Below are positions 20,163 to 33,400 of a stretch of DNA of 64,000 nt, piece after piece (position 1 is the stretch's first letter; the number at the start of each line of letters is the position of its first letter). This DNA is from Pycnopodia helianthoides (Eukaryota; Echinodermata; Asteroidea; Forcipulatida; Asteriidae). Position numbers and translations under genes: made by a program. The notes beneath the pieces are model-generated. The model was given only the letters and a program-made list of their open reading frames with translations, was not told the origin of the DNA and did not search any database. The stretch covers positions 2,867,195 through 2,931,194 of the forward strand of contig CM063249.1 of the NCBI GenBank assembly GCA_032158295.1, in the 5' to 3' direction.

Positions 20163-20565
20163 AAGGCACTGGACACTATTGGTAATTACTCAAAATAATT
20201 GTTAGCATAAAAACTTACTTGGTAAAGAGCAATGGAGAGCTGTTGATAGTATAAAACATTGTGAGAAACAGCTCCCTCTGAAGTAACGTAGTTTTTGAGA
20301 AAGAAGTAATTTCTCAGTAAGATATTTGAATTGATTTTGAGACCTCACGCGTGAGGTCTCGAAATCAAAATCAAGCATCTGAAAGCACACAACTTGGTGT
20401 TACAACATGGACAAGGGTGTTTTTTCTTCCATTATTATCTTGCAACTTCGACGACCAATTGAGTTCAAATTTTCACAGGTTTGTTATTTTGTGCGTATGT
20501 TGAGATACACCAAGTGAGAAGACTGGTCTTTGACAATTACCAAAGGTGTTCAGTTTCTTTAAGCG
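20163..20565 (+). repeat. TIR element 'AAAGG..TTGGTAATTACTC', full copy
   Basis: Left end AAAGGCACTGGACACTATTGGTAATTACTC, right end TGACAATTACCAAAGGTGTTCAGTTTCTTT are inverted. Internal landmarks: AAAACTTACTTGGTAAAGAG, the palindrome GAGACCTCACGCGTGAGGTCTC and CAAATTTTCACAGGTTTGTT. Degenerate relatives at about 3122-3260, 17150-17360, 22553-22865, 31190-31400 and 40920-41160. Confidence 0.75.
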
Positions 20566-22389
20566 AGATACGTCATTTTGTTAACCCTTTCCTTACCTTA
20601 GGCGACTTTAGTCGACTGCACTCATACCCCCGCTTTCTTACCCTTGGCGACTTTAGTCAACCAAGTTCACACCCCAAAAAAGCATTCAAGCCTGAGCACA
20701 AAGGCCATTTCTAATAAAGCTGTAGTTTTGTCCATGTTCACCCTCCATACCCAAGCTTACCATCATTGGAAAGAGAAAGATTGGATCTTTCCAGTGATGG
20801 TAAAATAAAATTAGGTTGCTATTATGCAATGTCTTCAAATTGGAGTTGATACATCCAAAATGCCTTTGAACGAAAGCTCTCTGTTGTGTAAGAATGTGTG
20901 CTTCACGCTTGAGTGGTCAAACAATGCGGTCACGACCAGAGGTTGTTTATGTCCAAACAATTGGGTAAAGAAAGGGTTAATTTCAAATTTTTTGAGAGAT
21001 AAAGGTTTTTGCACTAACATGACGATATGTTGTTTCGGATATCTTCAACGGGTTAGAACAGAGAAATGGGTAATGTTTAGTGGTGTGGTAAAACTTCACA
21101 AAGAAAAAGCTGTTGGGGTTTGCGAGATCATTTTCTTAAAGCCAGAGACGTCGAGTGAATATACTCATTCATATACCAACATTTTACCTATACCCGTTGA
21201 TTTGAGATAAGGATTGCACCATTAGAATGTACCAACGGCAAGAATACGAAGATCGCCGATAGAGGTATCAACTCTATGAGATACGCCATCGGTAATCTCT
21301 GGAAGAAGTGTTTACGTCCGTTTGTCGAAAACGTCACTGAAACACGTTGTTGAAGCAGTCAGACCCTCGTACATTCCAGTATATTTGAGATAAACCTTGT
21401 ACAAAAAAGCCTTTTGAGCACCATTTATGTTATGCAAATTCAATGCATGGTTTGACTTGACAAGTTCAGGGCCTCAGTGCGGATGGCGCTGCTCAACGCA
21501 GAATTCTGTGCATACGGCCCACTTTAAAGCGTGTAAATTTGTGTGCCGAGAGCGGAGAATTACGTAGTAACTTCGTGACGGACCCGTCCCTGCTTCATTT
21601 GGCGGGTGAATACTTGATCCCTCAAGCAATATGCAAATGCAGTCCATCGTTTGATTGGGCGAGTTCAGTGCTCAACGCAGAATTCTGCGCTCGCAGAGCA
21701 CTGTTAAAAAAAAGCGTGTGAATCTGTGGGTCGTATGCTGAGAATTATGTAAATTTTGGCCTTGAGATTTTCCACTTTGCATTTGTATGGATCGGGCTGC
21801 GGGCGACGTCTGCCGACAATGTTTGTCCAAGGTTCACTCTTGTTTTTGGGGAGCAATTCTAAGTCCAAAGATGTCCGGTTTACTCTTTTCTAAGTACACG
21901 CTACGTTGTACTTGTTTGGCAGTGGATGAGTGCCTAAAGTTTAGATCCCTCAGTGAGTTTTTCCACAAAGACCGGCTGATAATTCGAGCCTGTTATGTGT
22001 TGTGAACTCTCTATTGATGTGTGTATAGACGACACCAAAAAGATGAACTGCGCAATCTTTCTCTCCAAGATGTGTAGGCACAACTTCTGTGCTTGAGTCG
22101 ATGCTTCACTTTCTTGGAGCAGCCTCGGAGTGTGTTTAGTACTCGTGTGAGTGTGTCTGTGTCTGCTGTTGCGTTCTGGTGCATTGGTGCGCATTCTTTA
22201 TCTTCGGATTCTTACGTCTCCAGTTGGGTCAACTCTTCTTGGGCCAAATGGGGGCTTTGAAGTCACTGACACAACCTATGCCGGAGCTGGAACACAAGTT
22301 TGAGGAAAAGGCCCAAGTTGGAATAATGGTCCAAATGATGATTTGCCCATAAACAATACACTTAGGCCGTGTCGGATTTAAGTGACTTC

Positions 22390-22515
22390 GGCTGTGGCTA
22401 CAGCTAGCGGCTGCGGCTACAGCTAGCGGCTGCTGCCAGCGCTGCGGCCAGGGCTGCGGCCAGCGGCTGCGGCCAGCGCTGCGGCGCGGCTGCGGCTGCG
22501 GCCAGAGGCTGCAAC
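22390..22515. repeat. GC-rich GCTGCGGC tandem array
   Basis: Repeats of GCGGCTGCGGCCAGC and GCTACAGCTAGCG in about 125 bases of otherwise AT-rich DNA, preceded by GGCCGTGTCGGATTTAAGTG. The Ala/Arg/Ser-rich open frame on the minus strand is a by-product. Confidence 0.85.
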
Positions 22516-22552
22516 GACAACATTGGAGGGTAGGAATTGGGGGGTTTCGGCC

Positions 22553-22865
22553 TTAGTTAAAGGAAGGGTATACTTTTGGTAATAAGTTGAAAAGAAAGAA
22601 AAACCCTTTCTCAGATGCAAATTTGGGGGTAAAAATTACCTCTTTCGCCCTTGTTGCATAGAATTGTGTGCTTTCAGATGCCTGAGAAAGGCTTCATGCT
22701 TCAAGCCTTTCCTCAGATTCAAATTTAGGGGTAAAAAATTACCTTTTTGTCTAAAACTACATTTCAATGTTTTATAATATCAACAGCTCTCCAGTGCTCT
22801 TTACCAAGTAAATTTTTATGGTCACTAATTTTGGAGTAATTACCAAAGGTATACTCCTTCCTTTG
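22553..22865 (+). repeat. TIR element, relative of 20163
   Basis: AAAGGAAGGGTATACTTTTGG at the left and CCAAAGGTATACTCCTTCCTTTG at the right are inverted. Internal CCCTTTCTCAGATGCAAATT and TTACCAAGTAAATTTTTATG match the family. GCTTTCAGATGCCTGAGAAAG occurs too. Confidence 0.75.
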
Positions 22866-24556
22866 ATGCCGAAGCCATCGATTTGGACACGCCCTACAGC
22901 AGAAACGTCTGCATCCGCTCTGAACATTGTTATACCAAACGTGATCATCCTGCTCGTTGTTGAAACTTGTGAAATATTTCACTTAATCATGCTGTCATCT
23001 TTTACAAATTGAAAACTATTAATTGCTGCAAACGCTTTACTTCAGAATGACAGCAAAACGTTTGATTAAGTTTGGATACCTGAATGCTTTGGAAACTGAC
23101 GACCAAAAATAAACACTTAAAAGGCCAGTTAGGTCACAAAGAAGTATTTTCAAAGCTATAATTAAATGCAAAGTTTAAAAGAAAATCAGACATTCCATTG
23201 TTACATCTAAAACGTGAAACTTTGACGTTGTAAGTTGTCAAATAGGCTTATTAACATTTCTCAAAGTCGCTCTAAAGTGGCAGGTCACCAGCACACGGAT
23301 GCTTCATTGCAAATAAAGCTAGAACTCCATTTGTGGTCCAAGGTGGTACCCTGCACACTTCCCAAAAAACACTCCAATGAGAAAGGGCTGTTGTTGGGTT
23401 CGTGTCTCTGGGATAGCATTATCCAAATGGGTGTTAAACAAAGGCTTGGTGTCTCCTACATCTTTGCACCGATGCAAAGATTTCTTTGCACATGAAGATG
23501 GAGAGGGAAAAAAGATAAAAGAATACAGTGAATGTTTATCCTAAAAAATAAGGGACAAACGTACAACCCCCCCCCCCCATTTATTCTATATTAATTCATA
23601 ATATGGCACAGAATGCAGTTTCTTTCCAATGTAACCGCTAACTTATTGTTAACAACCACAAATAATAGGTCAGAAAATGCCCGCAATTATGATTCTGATC
23701 AACTATGAAACAGTCTTATTTATCAGTAAAAATGAGAGTGGCCATGTAGGTGTGCTTCAAGTATTTTTTTGTTGAAAATAAATATGCATATGTATGAAAA
23801 AGCTGTTGTGAGTGGCCAGGAGGGAAATAAAAAATGAGCAATACGTCGATAACTTGTGGTTGGGATTGTTTTATTGATTGTAGAGGGGCACGTTGCCTTC
23901 GGATTGGGCGCTTTGGGCTATAAAAAGCGTTTGCTTCGAAATTATTATGGTTGGAAATATTTTGTTGGAGAACAATATAATGCGTCAGATACATTGAAAT
24001 TGTGGGTTTTGTTGTATAATTTCATGACAAAACCGCTTATTTTGTGGAACCCAATTTTGACTCCACAAAATGTAGATTAAAATTGTTAATAGCTATTTTT
24101 ATAGATTCAAGAAAGGTTTGTTTAAAGTATTGCACAAAAGAAATTGGCCTTTGATAAGTGACATTATGTCATGCCCTTCAGCCATGTGCAAACAATTTGG
24201 TGCGTTTTCCGTGGAAAAGTCTTTGTGGGCTGTCCACAGTATCATCTGTGAAAATTTGTACAGAGAAAACATTCTTTAGAAAAAAAATTCTTTAGCGAAA
24301 AGTGGGCGTGCAATTTTAAGGAAGAGGTGAAGTATGCAGTGATTACTCGTAGTAGAACTCGTTCTCGAAAATCACTGGAGTACCATTTTACTGCTGGGTA
24401 TCATTTTAACGGTATGGTACCTGTACTCGTGTTCAGACTCGGCGAGCAAAATAGTCGTACGCATGTCCATACTCATTACTCAACTGAAACTTAATCTGTA
24501 CTGGCAGTCATGTACTCCATACTTGACAGAAAATCATGTCTTCAGATTCCGATTTT

Positions 24557-24955
24557 AAAGGAACATTACAGAATTGGTTTTTGCTAACAAAACAGTTGCT
24601 GGGAGTGTAAGCACTTTATGTAATCCACCATATACATAAACTGACAAACCTGTAGAAGTTTGAGATCGATCGGCCATCTGGGTCACGAGAAAATAATGAA
24701 AAACCGATTACACATTTGCATGAAATCATATAGATTCAACAAATGAATAAAACGATCACTGAGCGATAAACTCCAATCGGAAAGTTAGTTTATTCATTTC
24801 TCATCAAATATGGCATTTCAGACAGAAATATTTCAAAGGGATGTTTTCTACTATCATCATCATTAGACCGTGTAAGTTTTATGTAAATCTGTGATCAAAA
24901 AGTATAGTTTACAAGTTTTTTTCTTACCAATTCTGTAATGTTCCTTTAAGTACTG
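24557..24955 (+). repeat. MITE 'GGAACATTACAGAATTGGT', copy 2
   Basis: Same termini and interior as 18003-18390, in the same orientation. AAAGGAACATTACAGAATTGG to CTGTAATGTTCCTTT gives inverted ends of about 19 bases. Confidence 0.9.
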
Positions 24956-27356
24956 GTTGGCAAAATACCACTTTCCTTTCTTCTTTCCTTGTAAGTGTTA
25001 ATTCAAGCATAGAGCAAGGACAGTCATTGCTCTATGATTCAAGGAATAAAACCACACCCTCTTGGGCGGGAACCATTTCTCAAAATTGTTATACAATATC
25101 ATCACAGCTGCAGTGCTTCTTGCCAAGTAAGTTTTTAATGTCAGAAGTTTTGAGAGTAATAACCAAGTTGCGTTGCCCAGTTTTTCACAATTTATTATTT
25201 TTTTTCAGAACAAATTTTGACATTTGACGTTTCCAAAAATACTTTTGCATTGTTCGCCATGAACAGTGCATGAAAAATTTGAAACAATCACTAATATGCA
25301 AATTATTTGTACATGACTAAGCAAAAATGGACGTGGTCCTGACAGTAACTCATTTGTGTGAACAACTACAAGGATACTCTTTTTTGACCCAACATAATAC
25401 TTGAAATAACAAAGCTGTGCAGTTTAAACTTGGCCATCACAGTCACAAGAATCTCAGTGAAAAAATACTTTATAATTATGTTTACACTTTTTCCAAACAT
25501 TTTGGTTATGCAATAGCCAGATCAAAACTAATTGTTTTATTCGCTGCTCAAAAAGTTCAGCCTTTCATGTAAAATATTTTAAGGAAAATTCACCCTACTG
25601 TATGAGCATTTTCAATCTTACCACTGAAGACCAAAATTGTCTTGTCTGATTGAATTGATTGTACAGATGCCACAAGCGTTTTTTGTTTGTTTTGATTTGC
25701 TAATTGTTTCCTATGTGTGCAAGCATAGTAAGTAACAGAATTTCAAGAAGCTCTAGTGCTTTTCCTTTTAAAGGAAACTACCCAGTTTCCTGTTATTCTA
25801 AAGACACATGTTTGACAGAATTTACCAGAACCATAAGGGGAAAATCCCTTCCATTGTTATGTTATTTATTTCTTTATTTATTCATTCATTCATTCTTTTC
25901 TTGTTATTTGTTATTTGTTACATCCTAAAAGCAACATCCTAAAATGAAAACCGGGAAAGGTTGCCATCCGGCGATCGTATCAGCTACTGCTTGTTGACAT
26001 TCGCAGATATCCCTTTGTGTACACTAAACCAGGTTGTGTACATGTGCATGTTCAGTACATGCCCGCTCGTGTTAAACCGTTTACATTACGTAATATCGGA
26101 AGTCAAATCGGCCAGAGCTGTCAAAATCAATGCGCGCTCGCTCATAATCTCCCGTTTGATCGGTGTGACTGAAAAAGAGACTAAGCTGAAAGTGAAAGGT
26201 CAACTAACTCTCAACCGCGCAAGAAAATAGTTCTTATATTTTGTGTATCTTAAATGACGCACAAAAGTAGGTTCCCCACTTCAAACATACGGAATTGATT
26301 GTCACGACTTTCCGTTCACTCAATTGAGACTTTGAAAATTTAATACAGAAAGTCACTACTTTTTCAAGTGTTGACATCTCCCTCCACATGTAGTTTCCTG
26401 ATTTGGTTTTGGGTGCTACATGGTATATTGCACGTAATCCTTAGTCTAACTCACCAGCCGTGAACCCTAAACACTGGGGCAACTGAAAGCTTCCACTTAA
26501 GTTAAGAGGAGATGACCAAAGCCTTTGGAAAACATGGAAAAGAACGTCTGTTCCTTGCTCTGTGGTTCACTGTCATTAGTGAGCACCAAGCCAGGAACTG
26601 TCACTGACAGTATCACCAGTGTTGCATGGTGTTGGGCATTGTCAACAGTGTAGGAATGTGAAGAGCACCCAGCACCAAAAGCGTTTCAAGCCTGCCCTGT
26701 GAAATACTGGATTTTGTACCCCAGTAGTGCGTCGACCCCTGTCCCCTGTAATGTTGCTCGGTCCCAGCCTCTTTATGGGTATGGACTGCAGGAAGTTGAG
26801 TCAAAAGAGGGCGCTATGATCAGATGAAATTTCTTCACATTTCGCCATGTGTGGTTTTGTTCTAATTGAATTGATCATAAGGGGAAGCTAATTATCTGCC
26901 TTATTAGTATTATTTTCTTTTAAATGTGGACAATAAATGCATATATCTATCTAGAGCTTTTTTAAATCGCTGAAAATTGAAGACTACGAAGTTTTCATCC
27001 AACCCTGTGATGAGCGACCCTACCTTTACCCACTTTCTTCACCCTAGGCCTAAGAGGGTTCCTCCATACTACATTAATGTTGGGTGTGACAATAAATTAT
27101 GTGCCCCAACTGGAGATTCTGGTGGTCTCCCCCATATCCGTGCCACTCATCACGCCCACCCATCCCCAAAATAATATACACACCTGTTTCACACAATCAC
27201 AAAATGTGCAATACAACGATGAATACCACAATTTACCGGAACTAGGTTCATCGTTTGGCGGGTCACCGGGTGTGGTTATCGATTCTCTCTCGCAGTTACC
27301 TTCGAGTTTGCCGTTCATTTTTTGCCTAAAATTCAATATAACCCGACCTACTCATC

Positions 27357-27426
27357 ATGGAGGAATCTGACCGAGAAGATCTCATATACACCGCCAGATT
27401 GGCCGAGCAAGCTGAGAGATATGAGG
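27357..27426 (+). CDS. YWHAE: 14-3-3 copy 1, exon 1
   Basis: ATG at 27357 in CATCATGGAGG context, [20 protein letters not shown] then RYE, donor G|GTAAGA (phase 1). It aligns with the epsilon start [18 protein letters not shown]. Confidence 0.93.
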
Positions 27427-30400
27427 GTAAGAATTGAAGATATTCGTGAAAATTTCTGAGTGTTCCCTATCAACACACACATGCTGAGTCGTGCGTTGGG
27501 TCGACGGTCGACCGGCAGCAGCAGCGGTGTGCAGAGTGCATTGCCATTGATGTAGAGCATGTAGTCACTAAGCACAAGTGCACATGACAACGAACGCTAA
27601 AAACGATTAATTAGGTGCGGGTTTTGTTTGACAATGTAATAAACGTTTGACATGGTTGTGCTGTTAGTTACTCTCGTTTACAATGATGTTGTAAACTGTC
27701 ACTCAATAAATTATAAATCGTACAGACATTTGAGTTTGACCAGTTCTGAGTTCACGACATAGGGATAGGGCTCTTTTGTCTTAGGCCCTTATTATTTTTG
27801 TTGCAATCTCCTTGACATTTTAAACAAAACATTTGATCAATTTACCTAAACATGTCATAAAAACTCCCCAAGTATCCACTGACAAAAAAAGATTAATACT
27901 TTTGAAGAGGCTTCAAGAAAAGTATCATCACGGTCACCTGTTTGACCAGTTCAGGATCAGTTGATTCTATTCAGAATCAGTAGCGCGCCTCTATTGTAGC
28001 TATGTTAGAGGTAGCGTGTTATTGACATTTCCTATTTGGCCGCACACAAAAAAGAGGTTTTTCAAATTAATGTTGCTTCAAACTGACATGCTGTCTGAGA
28101 TTCAAATTACTCCTGTAGGTCAATAAAACTCTCTTCTTTCATAATCTCTTTGAAAAAGGGCAAAACTTTACCTCACTTTTTCACACATCAACAAAATTCA
28201 GAGATGGTCACCGACACGACGACCGCGAGCATAGCCATTTCTGAACTTTTTTGAGAAATAAATTGGCTCTGACCGTTTTCAGTTATACCGCCCTCTCTTG
28301 ACTTCTAATAAAAAAATACTGCCATCTATGGATAGAGAGAGGATTGGAAAGTCTATGGTGCTTTTTTCTCCGTCTCAATCGTGAATAAACAAGGTTTTTA
28401 CGTAATTTTTTACCGTTTTTGGCCAAAATTTTGACTAAATTTCATATTTTTAAGGAATTTATATATTCAGCGACGGCGGGGTATGCTGTCAAACCTATAT
28501 CAGTAGAATCCTTGTCCATTTTTGAGTAAGAAATGTTGGGTTTTGTTCCGGCGCGAGGTCGCGCATTTTTTTTATGGGAGGTTTTAATTCAATCACGGCA
28601 CTCGGTAAATCTCATTTTTAACCTTTGAGTGCACGTTAGAGATAGGGCTGAAATGTTTAGCAGTCCGGGGGGTCTTAATTTAACAATCTCTTTTACCTCA
28701 ATTGGCGACCAGAAGATTACCTCGTGTATGGTGTCTTTTGAAAGGTATAATCATTAACGAAAGCACCTATGACAGTTGTGTTTGCACCATTGAATTTCTC
28801 CTGAAGAGACCTTTAACTTGATGTCTAATTTTAATATATTTGAAAAAAGGAAATGTTTACTATAATAAAGCTATCTATTGCAAACCCATACTCCTGAGTC
28901 CTATTCCTCTCATCAAGGACACAAACTTCAGAAGTGTGTTGGCATGGAGGTGGACTTCCTTTCTCCAGTGAATGTCATGTAAGTGTCTTCAGCAGCAGTG
29001 CAAAAACACAGCGACAAAAACAACAGCAAAGGCAAATAAAAATGTGAAGCGTGCCTACAAAAGCAACATTGATCCGAATTATATCTATTCTTACAGTCGC
29101 AAACCCCCCTCCGAGTTTTTTTTCTTACAAAAAAACAACATTACTACAAGAATTTGACGCAATGAGATGTTGAGTGATCGCGAACTGGTCAAGGGTACGA
29201 TGCCCCCTAAAAAATGCTTTTGGTAATTTAATCTCCTAAAACAAAACATGACAACTGCTCAGTATTTATGTGAAATATTTTTTACACATTCTTAGCATTT
29301 TACTTAAATATTATTCGCACAGGCATTTAAATTTTAAAGGTGAGAATTTTGAACAGCATTTTTCAACCGACATTTTTCGTAATTCTTTAAAAGTAAGTAA
29401 AGTAATTTGTAAATTGCTGTTGATGTCGTACTTTGCAGCAATTATGTTGTTAATTGGTAATCTACATAGAACATGTAAATTGCCATATATTGGGTTCTTA
29501 AAGTCATAGAAATAGGGCCTATCATAAACTCAAAGTTGCAATTTAATTTTTCTGTAATATCAAAATTACAGTAGCAAGTCCGGAAAAAAAACGCAAAATT
29601 AAAAAACTTTCCGACCTACCGACCCTATTTTTAAATGACATGTAAGGCCCCCAAAAAAGTGTTCTGTTTCCGATTACATGTCATTTAAAAATAGGGTCGG
29701 TAGGTCGGAAAGTTTTTTTATTTTGCTATTTTTTGTTTATTCCGATACGATTGACGATACGTCCACGATCGTTCATGTGTTGAGCGCAATCAACGAATTT
29801 GCACAACGAATTAGGCAAAATTGCGCGCAAACTGCAGTTTGCGCTCTGCAGATTTGGCAGTTAATCTGCCTGACTTGCAAATTAAGCGCAATCTTCAGTT
29901 TGCGCTCTTTAGATTGGCAGTTCAAGCAACCGGTTTTGCAAAAATGTGCGCATTCTGATTGGCAAACCTGTGGAATGCGCTTCACACAGCGCCGTGTACA
30001 CACGTGCGCGCTGCGAATTCAATTGTGGGTAATTTTCGCTCGTAGTCAAGTCGTTGGACATCGCAGGCTCAAATCACGGAGATATCTGTAAATTCTTCTT
30101 GATATGTTCTGGTTTATATTTCAAATGTTGCCTAAAACATGGTAAGTTGGTAAAAGTCAGACATTTTCTTCCAGGTAAAATATTTTTAATTTTTTTCGTT
30201 TTTTTCCCCGTTTTTTTTAAAGGCCGAATAAAAAGGGGTCGCGGCTTAAAAACTAGGGTCGGTCGGGGAACTGGAAACAGAACCCTTTTTTTGTTTGCCT
30301 AATCGGAAACAGAACTCTCTTTTTTTTTTGGCCTTAAGATATTTTCTAATCCTAAGGGGCATGTTCCTCAAGATAATCGACCTGTATGTTACTATGCCCC

Positions 30401-33400
30401 ATCAATGGCATTTTGAGGCATACACAAACTAATGTAAAGAGTATAGCAGTAGCCCAATGTGCTTCAAAGAGTGTGGTAAACTGGAAAGGCCACCAGCTGT
30501 GTACAATTAATTGCAATGGAATTTGGTCTACTGTTGGTGGAGATAGGGTTGTCACATTTGGTAAATTTTTGTGGTGACAATGTCAGACAATATGTGGCAG
30601 GGATTGACCGCACAAACATGAACCCTTCAGTCCCAGTTCCTGCACTATGATCCAATTGCTCAGAATTTGGGTGGACAGGCCCATATTGTAGGGTCAGGCA
30701 TTCCAATCTAATTGAAGTCCAAACATGTTGGTGTGGAGTGACATACATGTAGGAGAAGAGAAAATGGGAGGATTTGGGCCACAATCGAGCCAAAGAGGCC
30801 TAGTCTGTCAGTTTTTTCTTTAAAGAATGGTGTGGCATGGGTTACGTTCACCATTGTGTGCATAGAATGTGGGTAGATTTTGTGGCAATTTGGAGTACGG
30901 CACACATGAAAGGGAAGTTGCAAGGCCAGGCCCTACATTCTATTCTAGACCTGTTTTTCTTTCACTAGTTTCAGTGCATGACTTGTGAGTCAGTGACCAT
31001 AGATCGAGCATTATGAGAGCTTTCAAAGGAGCTTGATAGTTGCCTATTTATCTAGGTACTGGCAACTCCAACAATATTAGTAAACTGCATTCATCAAATC
31101 ATGGGTTTAGCCAGAGGGGGCTTCTGGGGGTTTATATCTGAGCTACTTTCTTTTGTCGTCCTCGTACATAGGAATTTTAGGTAAGCAGTTTGGCTTGAAG
31201 TAATGTAGTTTTGAGAAAGAGGTTTCTCACTAAAATATTTAAATCTGAGAAAGGCTTCAGGCATAGCATTTGAAAGCATACAATTCTATGCAACAAGGGT
31301 GTTCCTTTTTCTTTTCATTATTTTCTTGCAACTTTGATGACCAATTGAGCCCAAATTGTCACAGGTTTTTTTTTTTATGCATATGGTGGGATACAAAAAA
31401 CACCCAAATTCCCGCCCTACCGACCCTATTTTGAAATGGCATGTAATCGGAAGCAGAGCCTTCATGGGTTGGAGGGGGGGGGGTTGGCTAAACCATTATT
31501 CCTTTTGAAGATTTACTACTGTATGAATTAACCTTTTCAACTCCATCCTCCCTTTAAGTTCGAGTAGAAAAAAGAAAGATTCCTTTTTAGGTTTTCCAAA
31601 GCTCTGAGTAACAGAATCTGCGGTCCATTGTAGATTTACCTGGAAATTCGAGCCCCAGTAATATATGTCACAATAAACTGAGAACATGGCACCCAGAAAC
31701 CAAGCAGACACCCTGCCCCATAAAATTCTGTGTGTACTGTGTAAGAGCATGAAGCTCCATGGGTAAGAGGCCATTATCCCTTTTCAATGGAAACAAATTC
31801 AGTGACTCATACAATGTACATGCGAAGAATTTCACAACTGACCAGGCATTTGTGGTGTGGCAGGTTTTAACATTGTAGGCTAAGAGAAGTAGAAATGGTG
31901 AACACAGGCAGTCAGTGACCTCTTGATTTTGTTAAGTTCACTAGATTTTAAAAATTTATATTGATGAAACTCAAAAGATGAGAACCTTACAATAACCTTT
32001 TCATTTCTTTGTACCCTTTTTTACTGCGCTGACTAAAAAGCATCTATTGGCAAACTCTCGGTTTAGCTTTCAGTTTGGTCGTGCTCTGATTTAAGTCCAA
32101 AGTTCCTGGTTTCTATACTCCCAGTGGTTGTCAAGGTGCGCAATGTGCACCTTCTACATAGGCTCGTCGGCAGGGGGGGGGGGGGCTGTTTATTTCTAAA
32201 GGATCACCGAAGTATTCAGCAGAGCGTTCACTGTTTAGAAAACAGAATCGATCATATTCAATGCCACTACCGAACTCCACAAAAATGTGGTCCGTGATAC
32301 AAAAGACTAGCTAGCTAGTTCAACTCGAGGCTACTGAACAGGAAATGTAGTGCTTTGGCAAAATTTAAAAAACCAAACATGTTTAGCGTCCTGCATTTTT
32401 TTTTTTAAGGAAAGGGGAGGGCCTTTAAACAAAATAAAAATACATTTTTTTCAAGATGGTTGAAAGCTTTTTTCGGTGTGTTTTTTAGGTGTGCTAAAGT
32501 CTAAAAATACAGTCTTATTCATTTTTCAAATTTATTTTTTCATCAGAGATAGTTAAAATTTATTCTTTAATTAAGAAGAAAGGAAAGGAGGCGGCCTCTA
32601 AAGAAAGAGGAAGCGGGCTGGGACGCTAAACATGTTTTTTTTTTTATTTGGCCTAAGTTGGCTGGGATGAAAATTTCAGACTTTTATCTGAAGTCAAGAC
32701 TTTTTAAGCCTGCCTGGTGAAGAAAATTGGCTGCTATTTTTTTCTGTGGATTATGATGCAGAAATCAGGCTTGTTTTATCTGATAAGGATACTGTTTTTA
32801 AGAGCTCCTTGAAATCTATAACTCCAAGGGGGTTCATCAAAAGGTGGACATGCCATCATTTCAACTTACCTCTTAGTCTTAGAATGTGGGTCCTATTTTC
32901 AGGCTGTTTCATTGGGAATGGCTTGCTACCCCTGAACGCGAAGATTTTCTTTTAAACATTGGGCTATATTACGGCTAAAGTAATTATACAGGATCAAGAG
33001 AGCTGACAAAACAGTCGCAGACAGTGTTCATGTTTTGGGTGATCAACCATAATACATGAAATAACAAACCTGTAATAGTTTTGGGCTTAATCCGTTGTGT
33101 GAGTCAGGAGAAAATAGTGAAAAACCAAAGCACAGTTTTCAGCACGTAAACACATTGTACTTAATTTTGGGTTTTTAACAATAACACAGAGCAAGAACAG
33201 AGACATACAGTAACAACCGAAATCAGCTGTTATTAGTTATGTTTTTTTTTAAAGGTATTTAGATAGTTGACTTAAATATTACTTCATTTCAGAGGGAAGT
33301 ATTTTTACATAAATTTTGTTTCTAGTATGAACTTCATAATCAGTAAGCTTCCAGACTAAAATAAAACAATAGTGTTTTATCCTTACCAATCCTGTACAAG

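Larger units (their letters stand above)
19551..27356. other. Intergenic region between GGNBP2 and the first 14-3-3 gene
   Basis: About 7.8 kb with no recognised coding exon. It holds the GGNBP2 poly(A) signal, a 24-bp tandem array, three TIR repeats, a degenerate 195-bp duplication (about 21430-21750), a GC-rich GCTGCGGC array and long AT-rich stretches. The 128-codon open frame at 20824-21210 has no recognisable homology, and I see no splice or conservation support for it. Confidence 0.6.

Noticed and set aside
19743..20169. 136-codon and 125-codon frames with ISIWQKRC-type repeats
   Set aside because: Generated by the 24-base tandem array; equally open on both strands.
20824..21210. 128-codon plus-strand open frame
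   Set aside because: No recognisable domain, no splice partners, and located among repeats. Kept as unexplained rather than called a gene.
22423..22620. Ala/Arg/Ser-rich minus-strand frame
   Set aside because: Translation of the GCTGCGGC tandem array only.
28972..29157. Lys/Asn-rich 61-codon frame in the 14-3-3 first intron as a possible alternative exon
   Set aside because: Low-complexity composition, no 14-3-3 similarity and no convincing acceptor-donor pair.
29678..30091. 137-codon frame rich in Cys and Gln
   Set aside because: Begins inside the fold-back palindrome and runs through GCGCAAACTGCAG palindromic sequence; looks fortuitous.
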